A stretch of 64,000 nt of DNA from Sideroxydans sp. (GTDB taxonomy: Bacteria; Pseudomonadota; Gammaproteobacteria; Burkholderiales; Gallionellaceae). Positions 1-8,702 of the stretch are shown here, one piece after another. Each line of letters begins with the position of its first letter. The first letter of the stretch is position 1. A program made the translations under genes and the position numbers. The DNA is taken from NCBI GenBank assembly GCA_016124455.1, contig WGNQ01000017.1:41031-105030 (forward strand), in the 5' to 3' direction. The notes beneath the pieces were generated by a model. That model was not told the DNA's origin and did not search any database. It was given only the letters and a program-made list of their open reading frames with translations.

Positions 1-1342
1 TCATTTCCTGGCTGCCTTCGGCCGGGCGGCAGAACGGCACTTCGGCGATCTGGTCATCGGAGACCGGGATGTTGAAGCGGTCGCGGAATTTGCGCAGCGC
101 ATCTTCGCCCACTTTTTTCTGCTGGTGGGTGATGTTCTGCCCTTCGCCTGCCTCACCCATGCCGTAACCCTTCACGGTCTTGGCCAGGATTACGGTCGGC
201 TGGCCTTTATGCTGGACCGCAGCAGAGTAGGCGGCGAATACCTTGTACGGGTCGTGGCCGCCGCGGTTCAGGTGCCAGATTTCGTCGTCCGACATGTCGG
301 ACACCAGTTCCAGCAACTCGGGGTATTTGCCGAAGAAATGCGCGCGCACGTAGGCGCCGTCCTTGGACTTGTAGGTCTGGTATTCGCCGTCGACGACTTC
401 CATCATGCGCTTGATCAGCAAGCCGCTCTTGTCCTTGGCCAGCAGGCGATCCCACCAGCGGCCCCAGACCACCTTGATCACGTTCCAGCCGGCGCCGCGG
501 AACACGCCCTCGAGTTCCTGGATGATCTTGCCGTTGCCGCGCACCGGGCCGTCCAGGCGCTGCAGGTTGCAGTTGATTACGAAGATCAGGTTGTCCAGGC
601 CCTCGCGGCCGGCCATCGAGATTGCGCCGAGCGATTCGGGTTCGTCGGTCTCGCCGTCGCCGAGGAAGGCCCAGACCTTGCGGCCATCGGTCTGCGCGAG
701 ACCGCGGTGCTGCAGGTAGCGCATGAAGCGCGCCTGGTAGATCGCCATCAGCGGGCCGAGGCCCATCGATACGGTGGGGAATTGCCAGAAGTCCGGCATC
801 AGCCACGGGTGCGGGTACGAAGACAGGCCGTCGCCGTCCACTTCCTGGCGGAACTTGCGCAGCTGGTCTTCCGACAAACGGCCTTCGAGGAAGGCGCGCG
901 CATACATGCCGGGCGAGGAATGGCCCTGGAAGTAGACGAGGTCGCCGCCGTGATCGTCGGTGCGACCATGGAAGAAATGGTTGAAGCCGACGTCGTACAG
1001 CGTGGCGGCTGAAGCGAAACTGGCAATGTGGCCACCGAGCTCCGACGATTCGCGGTTGGCGTTCAAAATGATGGCCATCGCGTTCCAGCGCGTGAGCGCA
1101 CGGATGCGGTGCTCGAGCTCGTGGTCGCCGGTCGAACGTTGTTCCTTGTCGGCCGGGATGGTGTTGATATACGGCGTGGTGGCATTGATCGGCAGGTCGG
1201 CGCCGCCCAGACGGGCCTGGGCGATCATCTGTTCAATCAGGTAATGGGCGCGTTCCGGCCCCTCGTTTTCCAGCACGGAGGAGAGTGCGTCCAGCCACTC
1301 CTGGGTTTCCTGCGGATCAATGTCCGGGATATTGTTTTCCAT
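1..1342 (-). CDS. aceE: Pyruvate dehydrogenase E1 component, homodimeric type (3' end outside the window)
   Basis: Thiamine-diphosphate-dependent E1 subunit that decarboxylates pyruvate and acetylates the lipoyl group of E2 in the pyruvate dehydrogenase complex. About 447 of the usual ~885 residues are present; the frame is open to the left edge. The start is the ATG at 1342, giving MENNIPDIDPQETQEW, which matches the AceE N-terminus. The TPP/Mg site GDGETDEPESL lies near residue 229, and GGDLVYFQGHSSPG is the conserved segment about 100 residues before it. Homodimeric AceE type, not the split alpha/beta type. It follows the cyclo-ligase gene on the same strand by 15 bp, so it may be co-transcribed with ilvA and that gene; aceF would be expected past the left edge. 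Confidence 0.95.
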   Translation of the reverse strand, partial: MENNIPDIDPQETQEWLDALSSVLENEGPERAHYLIEQMIAQARLGGADLPINATTPYINTIPADKEQRSTGDHELEHRIRALTRWNAMAIILNANRESSELGGHIASFASAATLYDVGFNHFFHGRTDDHGGDLVYFQGHSSPGMYARAFLEGRLSEDQLRKFRQEVDGDGLSSYPHPWLMPDFWQFPTVSMGLGPLMAIYQARFMRYLQHRGLAQTDGRKVWAFLGDGETDEPESLGAISMAGREGLDNLIFVINCNLQRLDGPVRGNGKIIQELEGVFRGAGWNVIKVVWGRWWDRLLAKDKSGLLIKRMMEVVDGEYQTYKSKDGAYVRAHFFGKYPELLELVSDMSDDEIWHLNRGGHDPYKVFAAYSAAVQHKGQPTVILAKTVKGYGMGEAGEGQNITHQQKKVGEDALRKFRDRFNIPVSDDQIAEVPFCRPAEGSQEM

Positions 1343-1357
1343 GGTTCTACTCTGCTC

Positions 1358-1990
1358 CTACAAAAATCCGTTATGCGATGCGCCCGTTTGCGCTACGCAA
1401 TGTATGGTCTCGTTCTCCGTTACCAGCCAGGCTACCTTGCGATCGGTGGCTTCCTGCGGAATGCCGTCGACGACCTGCATTGCAAATGCTGCTGCAACCA
1501 GCGCGGGTCCGGCGCCTTGCTTCCCGGCGTCCAGCCGCGCCAGCAGCTTGTCGTAAAACCCGCCGCCGTAACCCAGGCGTGCGCCGTCGCGTCCGAATGC
1601 CACGCCGGGCAGCAGGATGAAATCGATTTCATCCAGCCGTCCGGGCACGCAGCGTTCCGGCAGCGGCTCGCGTATGTCGTAAGCGCCGGGCGCGAGCTGT
1701 GCGTCCGTGTCTTCGACGTGGTACACGTCCAGTTCGCGGGTCGCCGCATTCACCTTCGGCAACAACAGCCGTTTCCCATCGCGCAGCACCTGCTGCAACC
1801 AGGGGTCGCTTACAAACTCGGCGCCAAAATGCATGTAGCCGAGCACGCTGCGGGCCTCGTGGTAAGCCGCCAGCTGCAGCAGGCGCGCGGTTATTGCCGC
1901 GCTCTTCCGGGCATGCACTGTCTCCGGCAAGGCAGCGCGGCCGGCGATTATACTTTGCCTGAGGGTCTGCTTCATAGTCTGCGCTGTCAT
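1358..1990 (-). CDS. 5-formyltetrahydrofolate cyclo-ligase
   Basis: Converts 5-formyl-THF to 5,10-methenyl-THF using ATP, recovering a folate that inhibits one-carbon enzymes. About 210 residues, normal for the YgfA/MTHFS family. Visible are the N-terminal KQTLRQSIIAGRAAL helix, the GYMHFGAE strand, LPKVNAATREL, and the C-terminal signature LLPGVAFGRDGARLGYGGGFYDK that binds nucleotide and folate. The ATG at 1990 is chosen; a TTG at 2005 and an ATG at 1975 are alternatives and none has a good ribosome binding site. In many proteobacteria this gene is next to 6S RNA/zapA; here it sits between ilvA and aceE. Confidence 0.9.
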   Translation of the reverse strand: MTAQTMKQTLRQSIIAGRAALPETVHARKSAAITARLLQLAAYHEARSVLGYMHFGAEFVSDPWLQQVLRDGKRLLLPKVNAATRELDVYHVEDTDAQLAPGAYDIREPLPERCVPGRLDEIDFILLPGVAFGRDGARLGYGGGFYDKLLARLDAGKQGAGPALVAAAFAMQVVDGIPQEATDRKVAWLVTENETIHCVAQTGASHNGFL

Positions 1991-2013
1991 AACCACTGGG
2001 CGCAACGGGTTGC

Positions 2014-3552
2014 TTACCCGAGAAACAGACGGTACGCGGGGTTGTCGCTCTCATCCCAATAGCGGTAACCGAGCTGGTCGAGGAAGGCGCGCAGCGCCTT
2101 TTTGTCGTGGCGCGGTACCTGCATGCCGATCAGCACGCGACCGTAATCGGCGCCGTGGTTGCGATAGTGGAACAGGCTGATGTTCCAGTTGTGGTTCATG
2201 CTGTTGAGGAAATTCATCAGCGCGCCGGGACGTTCCGGGAATTCGAAACGGAACAGTATTTCGTCCCGGGCTTCGGGCGCGTGTCCGCCGACCAGGTGGC
2301 GCAGGTGCAGTTTGGCCATTTCGTTGTCGGTCAGGTCCAGTGTCTTGAGTTTGTTTTTCTCCAGGCTGGCGACCAGCTTTGCGGTCTCTGAAGCGTCGCG
2401 CACCTGGATGCCGACAAACACCCGCGCTTCCGTCGAGTCGGCGTAGCGGTAGTTGAATTCGGTGATGTTGCGCTTGCCGAGCAGCGAGCAGAACTGGCGG
2501 AAACTGCCGGGCTCCTCCGGGATGGTGACGGCAAGGATGGCTTCGCGCTGTTCGCCGATTTCGGCGCGTTCGGCGACAAAGCGCAGGCGGTCGAAATTCA
2601 TGTTTGCGCCGCTGCACACGGTGACCAGGGTCTCGCCCTTGAGCTGTTCGCGTTTGGCATAGAGCTTGGCGCCGGCGATGGCCAAGGCGCCCGAAGGTTC
2701 CAGAATGGAACGAGTGTCCTGAAACACGTCCTTGATTGCCGCGCACACGGCATCAGTGTCGACAAGCACGATCTCATCGACAAATTTCCTGCATATGCGC
2801 AGTGTTTCTACGCCTGCCAGCTTGACCGCGGTACCGTCCGCGAACAGCCCGACATCGTTGAGTTCGACGCGTTTCTTCGCTTTCAGCGAGCGGTACATGG
2901 CGTCGGAATCGGAGGCCTGCACGCCGATGACCTTGATATCGGGGCGCACCTGTTTGACGTAGGCCGCGACCCCCGCGATCAGCCCGCCGCCGCCGATCGG
3001 ACAGAAAATCGCGTGGATGGGTGCCTGGCGCTGGCGCAGCACTTCCATACCGATAGTGCCCTGTCCGGCGATCACATCGGGGTCGTCGAAAGGGTGTACG
3101 AAGGTGAGCTGGTGTTTCTTTTCCAGCGCCAGCGCGTGGGTATAGGCATCGTTGTAGCTGTCGCCGTGCAATACGACTTCTACCGCACGCTGGCCGAAAT
3201 GCTTGACCGCATCGATCTTGACCTGCGGTGTCGTAGTAGGGATCACGATGGTGGCCTTGCAGCCCATGCGATGGGCGCTGAGCGCCACACCCTGCGCATG
3301 GTTGCCCGCCGAGGCCGTGATTACGCCACGCTTCAGTTGTGCCGGGGTCAATTGCGCCATCTTGTTATAGGCGCCGCGCAGCTTGAACGAAAATACCGGT
3401 TGCATGTCTTCACGCTTGAGCAGCACAGTGTTGCCGGTGCGAGCGGACAGGCTGGGGGCAACCTCCAGCGGGCTTTCGATGGCTACGTCATAGACGCGGG
3501 CGTTGAGGATGCGCTTCAGGTAGCTTTGCATGAAAGGATTACGGGTACGCAT
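2014..3552 (-). CDS. ilvA: Threonine ammonia-lyase, biosynthetic
   Basis: PLP enzyme making 2-oxobutanoate from threonine, the first committed step to isoleucine. 512 residues, the length of the long allosteric form. Residues 1-330 form the catalytic domain: SFKLRGAY with the PLP lysine near residue 57, SAGNHAQGVA, and the glycine loop GGGGLIAG. The C-terminus carries two ACT-like regulatory domains (VTIPEEPGSFRQF and FEFPERPGALMNF), so isoleucine/valine control is expected. Start ATG at 3552; a second ATG at 3531 is possible. First gene of a leftward run with the cyclo-ligase and aceE, and divergent from rpiA. Confidence 0.96.
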   Translation of the reverse strand: MRTRNPFMQSYLKRILNARVYDVAIESPLEVAPSLSARTGNTVLLKREDMQPVFSFKLRGAYNKMAQLTPAQLKRGVITASAGNHAQGVALSAHRMGCKATIVIPTTTPQVKIDAVKHFGQRAVEVVLHGDSYNDAYTHALALEKKHQLTFVHPFDDPDVIAGQGTIGMEVLRQRQAPIHAIFCPIGGGGLIAGVAAYVKQVRPDIKVIGVQASDSDAMYRSLKAKKRVELNDVGLFADGTAVKLAGVETLRICRKFVDEIVLVDTDAVCAAIKDVFQDTRSILEPSGALAIAGAKLYAKREQLKGETLVTVCSGANMNFDRLRFVAERAEIGEQREAILAVTIPEEPGSFRQFCSLLGKRNITEFNYRYADSTEARVFVGIQVRDASETAKLVASLEKNKLKTLDLTDNEMAKLHLRHLVGGHAPEARDEILFRFEFPERPGALMNFLNSMNHNWNISLFHYRNHGADYGRVLIGMQVPRHDKKALRAFLDQLGYRYWDESDNPAYRLFLG

Positions 3553-3653
3553 AAATGGAATAATTCGCGCAAGATTAGCAGGAATTGTGCGCCGGCTGGA
3601 AGGGTTTCATTTTTGCCGGAGTTGGTTTGCGTGTTTCTAAAACCACCAATTCC

Positions 3654-3662
3654 TGCAATAAT
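3654..3662 (+). promoter_or_regulatory. Possible extended -10 for rpiA
   Basis: In the 148-bp divergent gap between ilvA and rpiA the string TGCAATAAT fits an extended -10 (TG-N-AATAAT) 39 bp before the rpiA start. No convincing -35 precedes it. This is a weak sequence match only. Confidence 0.25.
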
Positions 3663-3700
3663 CGTAGCGCAGAGAGTAACTCGAACGGGGCAGAATAATA

Positions 3701-4369
3701 ATGAGCATGACACAGGATGATATGAAGCGCGCAGTCGCGCAGGCCGCGATCGCGCATGTTCCGGCGGACTGCATTGTGGGGGTGGGCACCGGCTCTACGG
3801 CCAATTTTTTCATAGACGAACTGGCCGGGATCAAGCACAAGCTGCGCGGCGCGGTAGCCAGCTCCGAGGCGTCGGCCAAGCGTTTGCAGGGGCATGGCAT
3901 TGAGGTGCTGTCGCTGAATGATGCGGGCACTTTGCCGGTGTATGTCGATGGTGCGGACGAGATCACGCGCCACATGCATATGGTCAAGGGTGGCGGCGGT
4001 GCGCTGACGCGCGAGAAGATCGTTGCCGCGGCCAGTCGTAAATTCGTCTGCATGTGTGATGCCAGCAAGCTGGTGGACGTGCTGGGCAAGTTTCCGCTGC
4101 CGATCGAGGTGATCCCGATGGCGCGCAGCTATGTGGCACGCGAACTGGTGGCGCTGGGAGGGCAGCCCAAGCTGCGCGAGGGTTTTACCACCGACAACGG
4201 CAACATCATTCTCGACGTGCACAACCTGCAGATCATGAACCCGGTTGAGCTGGAAACCACGCTGAACAATATTGCAGGTGTGGTCACCAACGGCCTGTTT
4301 GCGCGACGGGGTGCTGATGTGCTGCTGCTGGGGACGCCGGAAGGCGTGCAGACATTGACCGCGGCGTAA
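3701..4369 (+). CDS. rpiA: Ribose-5-phosphate isomerase A
   Basis: Interconverts ribulose 5-phosphate and ribose 5-phosphate in the pentose phosphate pathway. 222 residues, as in E. coli (219). The family signatures are all present: [13 protein letters not shown] (phosphate binding), YVDGADEI with the catalytic acid, [12 protein letters not shown], and a late TDNGNIILD. The first ATG at 3701 is taken; a second at 3707 aligns better with the E. coli start ([10 protein letters not shown]), so the true start could be two codons later. Confidence 0.96.
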   Translation: MSMTQDDMKRAVAQAAIAHVPADCIVGVGTGSTANFFIDELAGIKHKLRGAVASSEASAKRLQGHGIEVLSLNDAGTLPVYVDGADEITRHMHMVKGGGGALTREKIVAAASRKFVCMCDASKLVDVLGKFPLPIEVIPMARSYVARELVALGGQPKLREGFTTDNGNIILDVHNLQIMNPVELETTLNNIAGVVTNGLFARRGADVLLLGTPEGVQTLTAA

Positions 4370-4407
4370 CAAAATTGTCATGCCGGGCGGGTAGCATGCC
4401 AGATCGC

Positions 4408-4416
4408 TGTTACACT
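4408..4416 (+). promoter_or_regulatory. Candidate extended -10 promoter for phoU-ppx
   Basis: TGTTACACT (TG-N-TACACT) lies 27 bp before phoU in the 73-bp gap after rpiA. The -10 hexamer matches consensus at four of six positions; no good -35 is seen, which an extended -10 promoter can tolerate. No Pho box was recognised. Confidence 0.35.
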
Positions 4417-4442
4417 TTAAAGAATTAACAAGGAAGGCATTT

Positions 4443-5150
4443 ATGGCAGCCACTGAACATACCTCAAAGCAGTTCGACGCCGAACTCGAGGCAGTACGCG
4501 CGCGCGTACTGCAGATGGGCGGGCTGGTGGAAAGCCAGATTCAGCAGGCATTCGAGGCGCTGGTCAGCGGTGATGTGGCGCTGATGAACAAGGTGATTGA
4601 GGACGACCATCGGGTGAACGCGCTGGAGGTCGAGATTGACGAAAGCTGCAATCATATTCTGGTGCGCCGCCAGCCGGCGGCCGGCGATTTGCGCCTGGTG
4701 ATGACGGTGATCAAAACCATTACCGATCTGGAGCGCATTGGCGACGAAGCAGAAAAGATCGCGCGCATGGCCAAGCTGCTGTCGCAGAAGGAACGCCTGC
4801 ACCTGCCGCGCTACCATGAGATCAAGCATGCCGGTGAGCTGGCGCTCGATATGTTGCGCAAGTCGCTGGATGCATTTGCGCGCCTGGATCTTTCCACTGC
4901 CGCGCAGGTGGTACGACAGGACGAGCAGGTGGACGAGGAATTCCGCGCCATCATGCGTTACCTGATCACTTTCATGATGGAAGATCCGCGCACCATCTCC
5001 ACCTCGCTCGAAATACTGTTTGTGGCCAAGGCCATCGAACGGATTGGCGACCACGCCAAGAACATGTCGGAATATGTGGTGTACATGGTAAAAGGCCGTG
5101 ATGTGCGTCACGTCACCGTGGAAGAGATCGAACGCGAAGTACTGAAGTAA
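4443..5150 (+). CDS. phoU: Phosphate signalling protein PhoU
   Basis: Cytoplasmic, peripheral, all-helical regulator that couples the Pst phosphate transporter to the PhoR kinase and restrains phosphate uptake. 235 residues with two tandem three-helix PhoU repeats. The metal-binding E-x-x-x-D-x-x-x signature occurs twice: near the conserved ITDLERIGDEAEKIARMA and again at AKAIERIGDHAKNMSEYV. No pst or phoBR genes lie in the window; instead it is paired with ppx 16 bp downstream, so the pair links phosphate sensing with polyphosphate turnover. Confidence 0.96.
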   Translation: MAATEHTSKQFDAELEAVRARVLQMGGLVESQIQQAFEALVSGDVALMNKVIEDDHRVNALEVEIDESCNHILVRRQPAAGDLRLVMTVIKTITDLERIGDEAEKIARMAKLLSQKERLHLPRYHEIKHAGELALDMLRKSLDAFARLDLSTAAQVVRQDEQVDEEFRAIMRYLITFMMEDPRTISTSLEILFVAKAIERIGDHAKNMSEYVVYMVKGRDVRHVTVEEIEREVLK

Positions 5151-5166
5151 GGGAGCATCGACTTCA

Positions 5167-6645
5167 GTGCAACAGCAACCCATTCTTGCGGCGGTTGATC
5201 TCGGTTCCAACAGTTTCCGCCTGCAAGTTGCACGTGTTGAAAATGACCAGCTGTATATGCTGGACAGCCTGCGTGAACCGGTACGGCTGGCCGCCGGGCT
5301 GGGCGCAGATCGGCGTCTGGACAAGGAGGCGCAGCAGCGTGCACTGGCCTGCCTGGAGCGTTTTGGCGAGCGCTTGCGTGGTCTGCCGCGCGAAGCAGTG
5401 CGGGCGGTTGGCACTAATTCCCTGCGCGTGGCCAAGAATGCCGCTGAGTTTCTCAAGCAGGCCGAGGCCGCATTGGGTTTCCCCATTGAAGTGATTGCCG
5501 GGCGTGAAGAAGCGCGCCTGATCTATCTCGGTGTGGCGCACGGCTTGCCGCAGCAGGGGACTACGCGCATGGTGATGGATATCGGTGGCGGCTCCACCGA
5601 GTTTATCATCGGCCAGGGGCTGGAGCCGCTCAAGCTGGAAAGCCTGTTCATGGGCTGTGTCAGTTACAGCCAGCGTTATTTTCCGGATGGCAAATTCACC
5701 AAGGCCAACCTCAAGCAGGCCGAACTTGCCGCGCGCAGCGAACTGCAAACCATACGATTTGAATTTTCGCGCGATCACTGGGAGCAGGCGCTCGGTTCAT
5801 CGGGAACTGCGCGCGTGCTGTGCGATATTCTCGAATTGAATGGCTACAGCGACGGCGGAATTACCCGTTCCGGGCTGGAGCAATTGCGTTCCGACCTGTT
5901 CAAGGCGGGGGATGTCGGGCAGCTTGATCTGCAGGGATTGAAGCCCGATCGCATTCCGGTTCTGCCGGGCGGGTTTGCCATCATGTATGCCGCATTCTGC
6001 GAATTGGGCATAGAGCAGATGCAGCCCGCGCTGGGGGCGTTGCGCGAGGGAGTGCTGTACGATTTGCTGGGACGTTTTCATCGCAACGATATGCGGGAAG
6101 TTACGGTTCGGCAATTCATGCGCCGTTATCATGTCGACGCGCATCAGGCAGAGCGGGTTGCGCAGCTGGCTGAGCAGTTGGCATGCCAGTTTCTGGAAGG
6201 GCAGCCAGTCGAGGCAGAGTTGCAGTTGCTGAACTGGGTGGCCAGGCTGCATGAAATTGGCATCAGTGTCGCGCATAGCGGTTATCACAAACATTCCGCC
6301 TACATTCTCAAGAATGCCGATATGCCGGGTTTTTCCAAGAAAGAACAGGATCGGCTCAGCATGCTTGCGTTGCTGCATCGCGGCAGGTTGAACAAGATCG
6401 GCAGCCTGTCGTATACCGCAGAAGATCTGGCGCTGGTGATGGCATTGCGCCTGGCGGCATTGTTTTGCCGCAATCGTGGCGACATCAACATTCCGGCCAT
6501 GCAGGGCCGCTTCAGTGGTACCAAGTTCCATCTGGTGTTGCCGGAAGGCTGGTTGTCGCAGAATCCGCTTACCGATACTGCATTGCAGGACGAGGCGAAG
6601 CAATGGAAGGAGCAGGGAGTCAGCATTCAGGTGCTGGAGGATTGA
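5167..6645 (+). CDS. ppx: Exopolyphosphatase (Ppx/GppA family)
   Basis: Removes terminal phosphate from polyphosphate chains; GppA paralogues act on pppGpp. 492 residues. N-terminal ASKHA-fold domain: AAVDLGSNSFRL (phosphate 1), GTNSLRVAKN, the conserved catalytic region AGREEARLIY and the second phosphate loop DIGGGSTEFI. The C-terminal ~190 residues form the HD-like helical domain usual for full-length Ppx (HEIGISVAHSGYHKHSAYI). The start is GTG at 5167, 16 bp after phoU and preceded by GGGAG, so translation is probably coupled. Ppx versus GppA cannot be settled from sequence alone; the phoU link favours Ppx. Confidence 0.9.
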   Translation: MQQQPILAAVDLGSNSFRLQVARVENDQLYMLDSLREPVRLAAGLGADRRLDKEAQQRALACLERFGERLRGLPREAVRAVGTNSLRVAKNAAEFLKQAEAALGFPIEVIAGREEARLIYLGVAHGLPQQGTTRMVMDIGGGSTEFIIGQGLEPLKLESLFMGCVSYSQRYFPDGKFTKANLKQAELAARSELQTIRFEFSRDHWEQALGSSGTARVLCDILELNGYSDGGITRSGLEQLRSDLFKAGDVGQLDLQGLKPDRIPVLPGGFAIMYAAFCELGIEQMQPALGALREGVLYDLLGRFHRNDMREVTVRQFMRRYHVDAHQAERVAQLAEQLACQFLEGQPVEAELQLLNWVARLHEIGISVAHSGYHKHSAYILKNADMPGFSKKEQDRLSMLALLHRGRLNKIGSLSYTAEDLALVMALRLAALFCRNRGDINIPAMQGRFSGTKFHLVLPEGWLSQNPLTDTALQDEAKQWKEQGVSIQVLED

Positions 6646-6692
6646 TCGTTGCGCCGCTCAGGGTGGCGTGGCGTTCCATGTTAAACTGATCA

Positions 6693-7042
6693 TGAAGCTG
6701 GCTAGACAGTCGCCGCGCACAGCAGCAGGTGCGGGGAGGAAAGTCCGGGCTCCGTAGAGCAGGATGCCGGTTAACGACCGGACGCCGTGAGGCGATGAAC
6801 AGTGCCACAGAGAATAGTCTGCCTAAGTCCCGCAAGGGGCCGGCGAGGGTGAAACGGCGGGGTAAGAGCCCACCGCGGACGTGGTAACACGGACGGCACG
6901 GTAAACTCCATCCGGAGCAAGACCAAATAGGCAGGCCATGACGTTGCTCGCGTCGCCTGCGGGTAGGTTGCTTGAGCGTCAGGTAACGAAACGCCTAGAG
7001 GAATGACTGTCCACGACAGAACCCGGCTTATCGGCTGGCTTC
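6693..7042 (+). ncRNA. rnpB: RNase P RNA, bacterial class A
   Basis: Catalytic RNA of ribonuclease P, which removes 5' leaders from pre-tRNAs. The 5' end GAAGCTGGCTAGACAGTCGC and the 3' half of P1 (GGCTGGCTTC) pair, and the core motifs GAGGAAAGTCCGGGCTCC, ACAGAGA, GGGTGAAACGG, GGTAAACTCC, GAGCAAGACCAAATAG, GGTAGG-TTGCTTGAG and GAATGACTGTCCACGACAGA are all in order. P3 is reduced to one short hairpin (about 22 nt, CGCAC/GTGCG arms) instead of the longer E. coli arm. About 350 nt. It sits between ppx and the dcw operon promoter; a TTAAACT string just before the RNA may be its -10. No strong U-run terminator follows. Confidence 0.97.
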
Positions 7043-7092
7043 ACTTTGTTTCTGGCTGTATCCGCGCATGCGGAGGCGACCACGTCTGCCCT

Positions 7093-7113
7093 GAAATTTC
7101 CCGGTAAAATTTC
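7093..7113. repeat. Inverted repeat in the rnpB-mraZ gap
   Basis: Perfect 7-bp arms GAAATTT and AAATTTC flank the 7-nt spacer CCCGGTA. It lies about 50 bp after rnpB and about 120 bp before the mra promoter. It could be a processing hairpin or a protein site. The rest of the gap (7114-7233) is AT-rich, which could serve as an UP-element-like stretch for the promoter at 7234; no gene is visible in it. Confidence 0.4.
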
Positions 7114-7233
7114 CGCAAGTCTCACAAACAACTTTAGATTGTTTATGCAACCCATTATTTATCAAGAAAATTAGCAAGCTTTAACTTTCGCGCCTAACTA
7201 TTTGTCTCACAAAGAAAAACTCTGTTTCATCGC

Positions 7234-7262
7234 TTGACCGGCTTGGATTTTTTCAATATAGT
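7234..7262 (+). promoter_or_regulatory. Pmra: sigma-70 promoter of the dcw operon
   Basis: TTGACC (7234-7239) and TATAGT (7257-7262) are separated by exactly 17 bp; both hexamers match consensus at five of six positions. The gene start at 7318 leaves a leader of about 50 nt. It is the best promoter in the window and the only evident one before the seamless block of thirteen genes. Its -10 runs into the first MraZ box. Confidence 0.85.
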
Positions 7263-7296
7263 GGGTCAAAGTGGTAAAAAGTGGGTTTTAGTGGGT
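7261..7296 (+). promoter_or_regulatory. MraZ operator: four direct repeats on a 10-bp period
   Basis: GTGGGT at 7261, GTGGTA at 7271, GTGGGT at 7281 and GTGGGT at 7291 are spaced exactly 10 bp start to start, one helical turn. In E. coli MraZ represses its own operon by binding TGGGN direct repeats with 5-nt spacers, the same geometry. The second box lacks the third G. The array overlaps the last two bases of the -10 hexamer and covers the transcription start, as expected for autorepression by the MraZ encoded 22 bp further on. Confidence 0.85.
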
Positions 7297-7317
7297 AAAA
7301 CGACTCAGGGTCAGGCG

Positions 7318-7764
7318 ATGTTTCAAGGGGCGGCACAACTTAGTCTGGACAGCAAGGGCAGACTCGCGATACCGGCGCGGTATCGCGACATGCTGCTTGC
7401 GCATTGCGCCGGTCAGTTGGTGCTGACTGCCGATGCCGATGGCTGCCTGTTGCTGTATCCCCAGCCCGAGTGGCAGCCAATCCGTGAAAAGCTCATGCAG
7501 CTCTCTGCATTCAATCCCCGTATCCGCGCCTTGCAGCGCTTTCTTGTTGGTCATGCCGAAGATGTGGTGATGGATGCCGCAGGTCGCGTGCTGGTTTCCC
7601 CAACCCTGCGCAATTACGCCGTGCTGGACAAGCGCGTGATGCTGGTTGGCCAGGGCAACAAATTCGAAGTTTGGGACGAGGCGCGCTGGCAGGCGCAGCA
7701 CGAATTGATGGCCGGTTTTACTGATGGCGACTTGCCGCCTGAACTGGAGGGATTCACGCTGTGA
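7318..7764 (+). CDS. mraZ: Transcriptional regulator MraZ
   Basis: DNA-binding protein that represses the mra/dcw operon by binding GTGGG-type repeats as a ring-shaped oligomer. 148 residues from the ATG at 7318, matching the family (E. coli 152). Two SpoVT-AbrB-type repeats are visible, each with its conserved turn: [14 protein letters not shown] near residue 10 and [14 protein letters not shown] near residue 85. The open frame continues upstream to 7234, but that would place the promoter inside the gene and does not resemble MraZ. The 3' end overlaps rsmH by 4 bp. Confidence 0.96.
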   Translation: MFQGAAQLSLDSKGRLAIPARYRDMLLAHCAGQLVLTADADGCLLLYPQPEWQPIREKLMQLSAFNPRIRALQRFLVGHAEDVVMDAAGRVLVSPTLRNYAVLDKRVMLVGQGNKFEVWDEARWQAQHELMAGFTDGDLPPELEGFTL

Positions 7765-8702
7765 GTGCGGGCTTGTCCCATGCCACGGTGTTGTTGAGCG
7801 AAGCAGTCGAAGCGTTACAGATCAAGCCGGGGGGTGTCTATGTGGATGGCACGTTCGGGCGTGGCGGGCATAGCCGGTTGATCCTGCAGCAGCTGGGTAC
7901 GCAGGGTCGACTGATTGCGCTGGACAAGGATCCGGCGGCGGTGGCTGCGGCAAGGAAAATCGATGATGCACGTTTTCGGATTGTGCACAGCGGATTTGTG
8001 GAACTGGCCAGGGTATTGGGTGAGCTGGCGGTGCAGGAAGTGGATGGGGTGTTGCTCGATCTGGGGGTGTCCTCGCCGCAACTGGACGACGAGCGGCGGG
8101 GTTTCAGTTTTCGTTTCGATGCGCCGCTGGACATGCGCATGGATACAAGTGGCGGCCAGACCGCGGCAGAGTGGCTGGCATCGGTGGAGGAAGGTTTACT
8201 CGGTGAGGTGATACGTGACTATGGCGAAGAGCGGTTTGCTAAACAGATTGCAAGGGCGATTGTTACTGCGCGCCAGGAACGGCCCATCACTACCACGCAA
8301 CAACTCAGCCAGATCGTCGGCCAGACGGTACGCACGCGTGAGCCCGGGAAAAATCCGGCGACGCGAACCTTTCAGGCTATACGGATTTATCTCAACCAGG
8401 AGCTCGAGGAACTCGCGCATGTCCTGCCGCAATGTGTGGACAGCCTGAGCGAGGGTGGACGGATGGTGGTGATCAGCTTTCATTCGCTGGAAGACCGGAT
8501 GGTTAAGCGCTTCATGCGCGACATGGCGCAGGGTGACAGGTTGCCGCGCAGCCTGCCGATCCGGGCGGCGGATGTGCCGCAAGGAAAGTTGCGGCTGATC
8601 GGGCGTGCGGTGCGCGCCACGCCGCAGGAAATTGACGCCAATCCGCGCGCGCGCAGTGCCGTGATGCGCGTGGCGGAACGCATGGGAGATGGCAGTGACT
8701 AG
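7761..8702 (+). CDS. rsmH: 16S rRNA (cytosine1402-N4)-methyltransferase RsmH
   Basis: SAM-dependent enzyme that methylates N4 of C1402 in 16S rRNA. 313 residues. The SAM-binding loop [13 protein letters not shown] is near residue 30, ALDKDPAA follows, and the conserved [20 protein letters not shown] and [14 protein letters not shown] segments identify the family, as does the C-terminal [13 protein letters not shown]. The start is GTG at 7761, inside the mraZ stop (GTGA), so translation is coupled. The 3' end overlaps ftsL by 14 bp. Confidence 0.97.
   Translation: MSAGLSHATVLLSEAVEALQIKPGGVYVDGTFGRGGHSRLILQQLGTQGRLIALDKDPAAVAAARKIDDARFRIVHSGFVELARVLGELAVQEVDGVLLDLGVSSPQLDDERRGFSFRFDAPLDMRMDTSGGQTAAEWLASVEEGLLGEVIRDYGEERFAKQIARAIVTARQERPITTTQQLSQIVGQTVRTREPGKNPATRTFQAIRIYLNQELEELAHVLPQCVDSLSEGGRMVVISFHSLEDRMVKRFMRDMAQGDRLPRSLPIRAADVPQGKLRLIGRAVRATPQEIDANPRARSAVMRVAERMGDGSD

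Noticed and set aside
125..2062. Plus-strand open frames of 295 and 344 codons
   Set aside because: They lie opposite aceE and the cyclo-ligase gene, whose minus-strand proteins are clearly recognisable.
7061..7074. Hairpin TCCGC-GCAT-GCGGA after rnpB as a terminator
   Set aside because: The stem is only 5 bp and no T run follows, so a rho-independent terminator is not supported.
7234..7317. An N-terminal extension of MraZ starting at 7234
   Set aside because: It is a TTG that is the -35 box itself; the reading frame covers the promoter and operator, and MraZ normally begins at MFQGAAQ.
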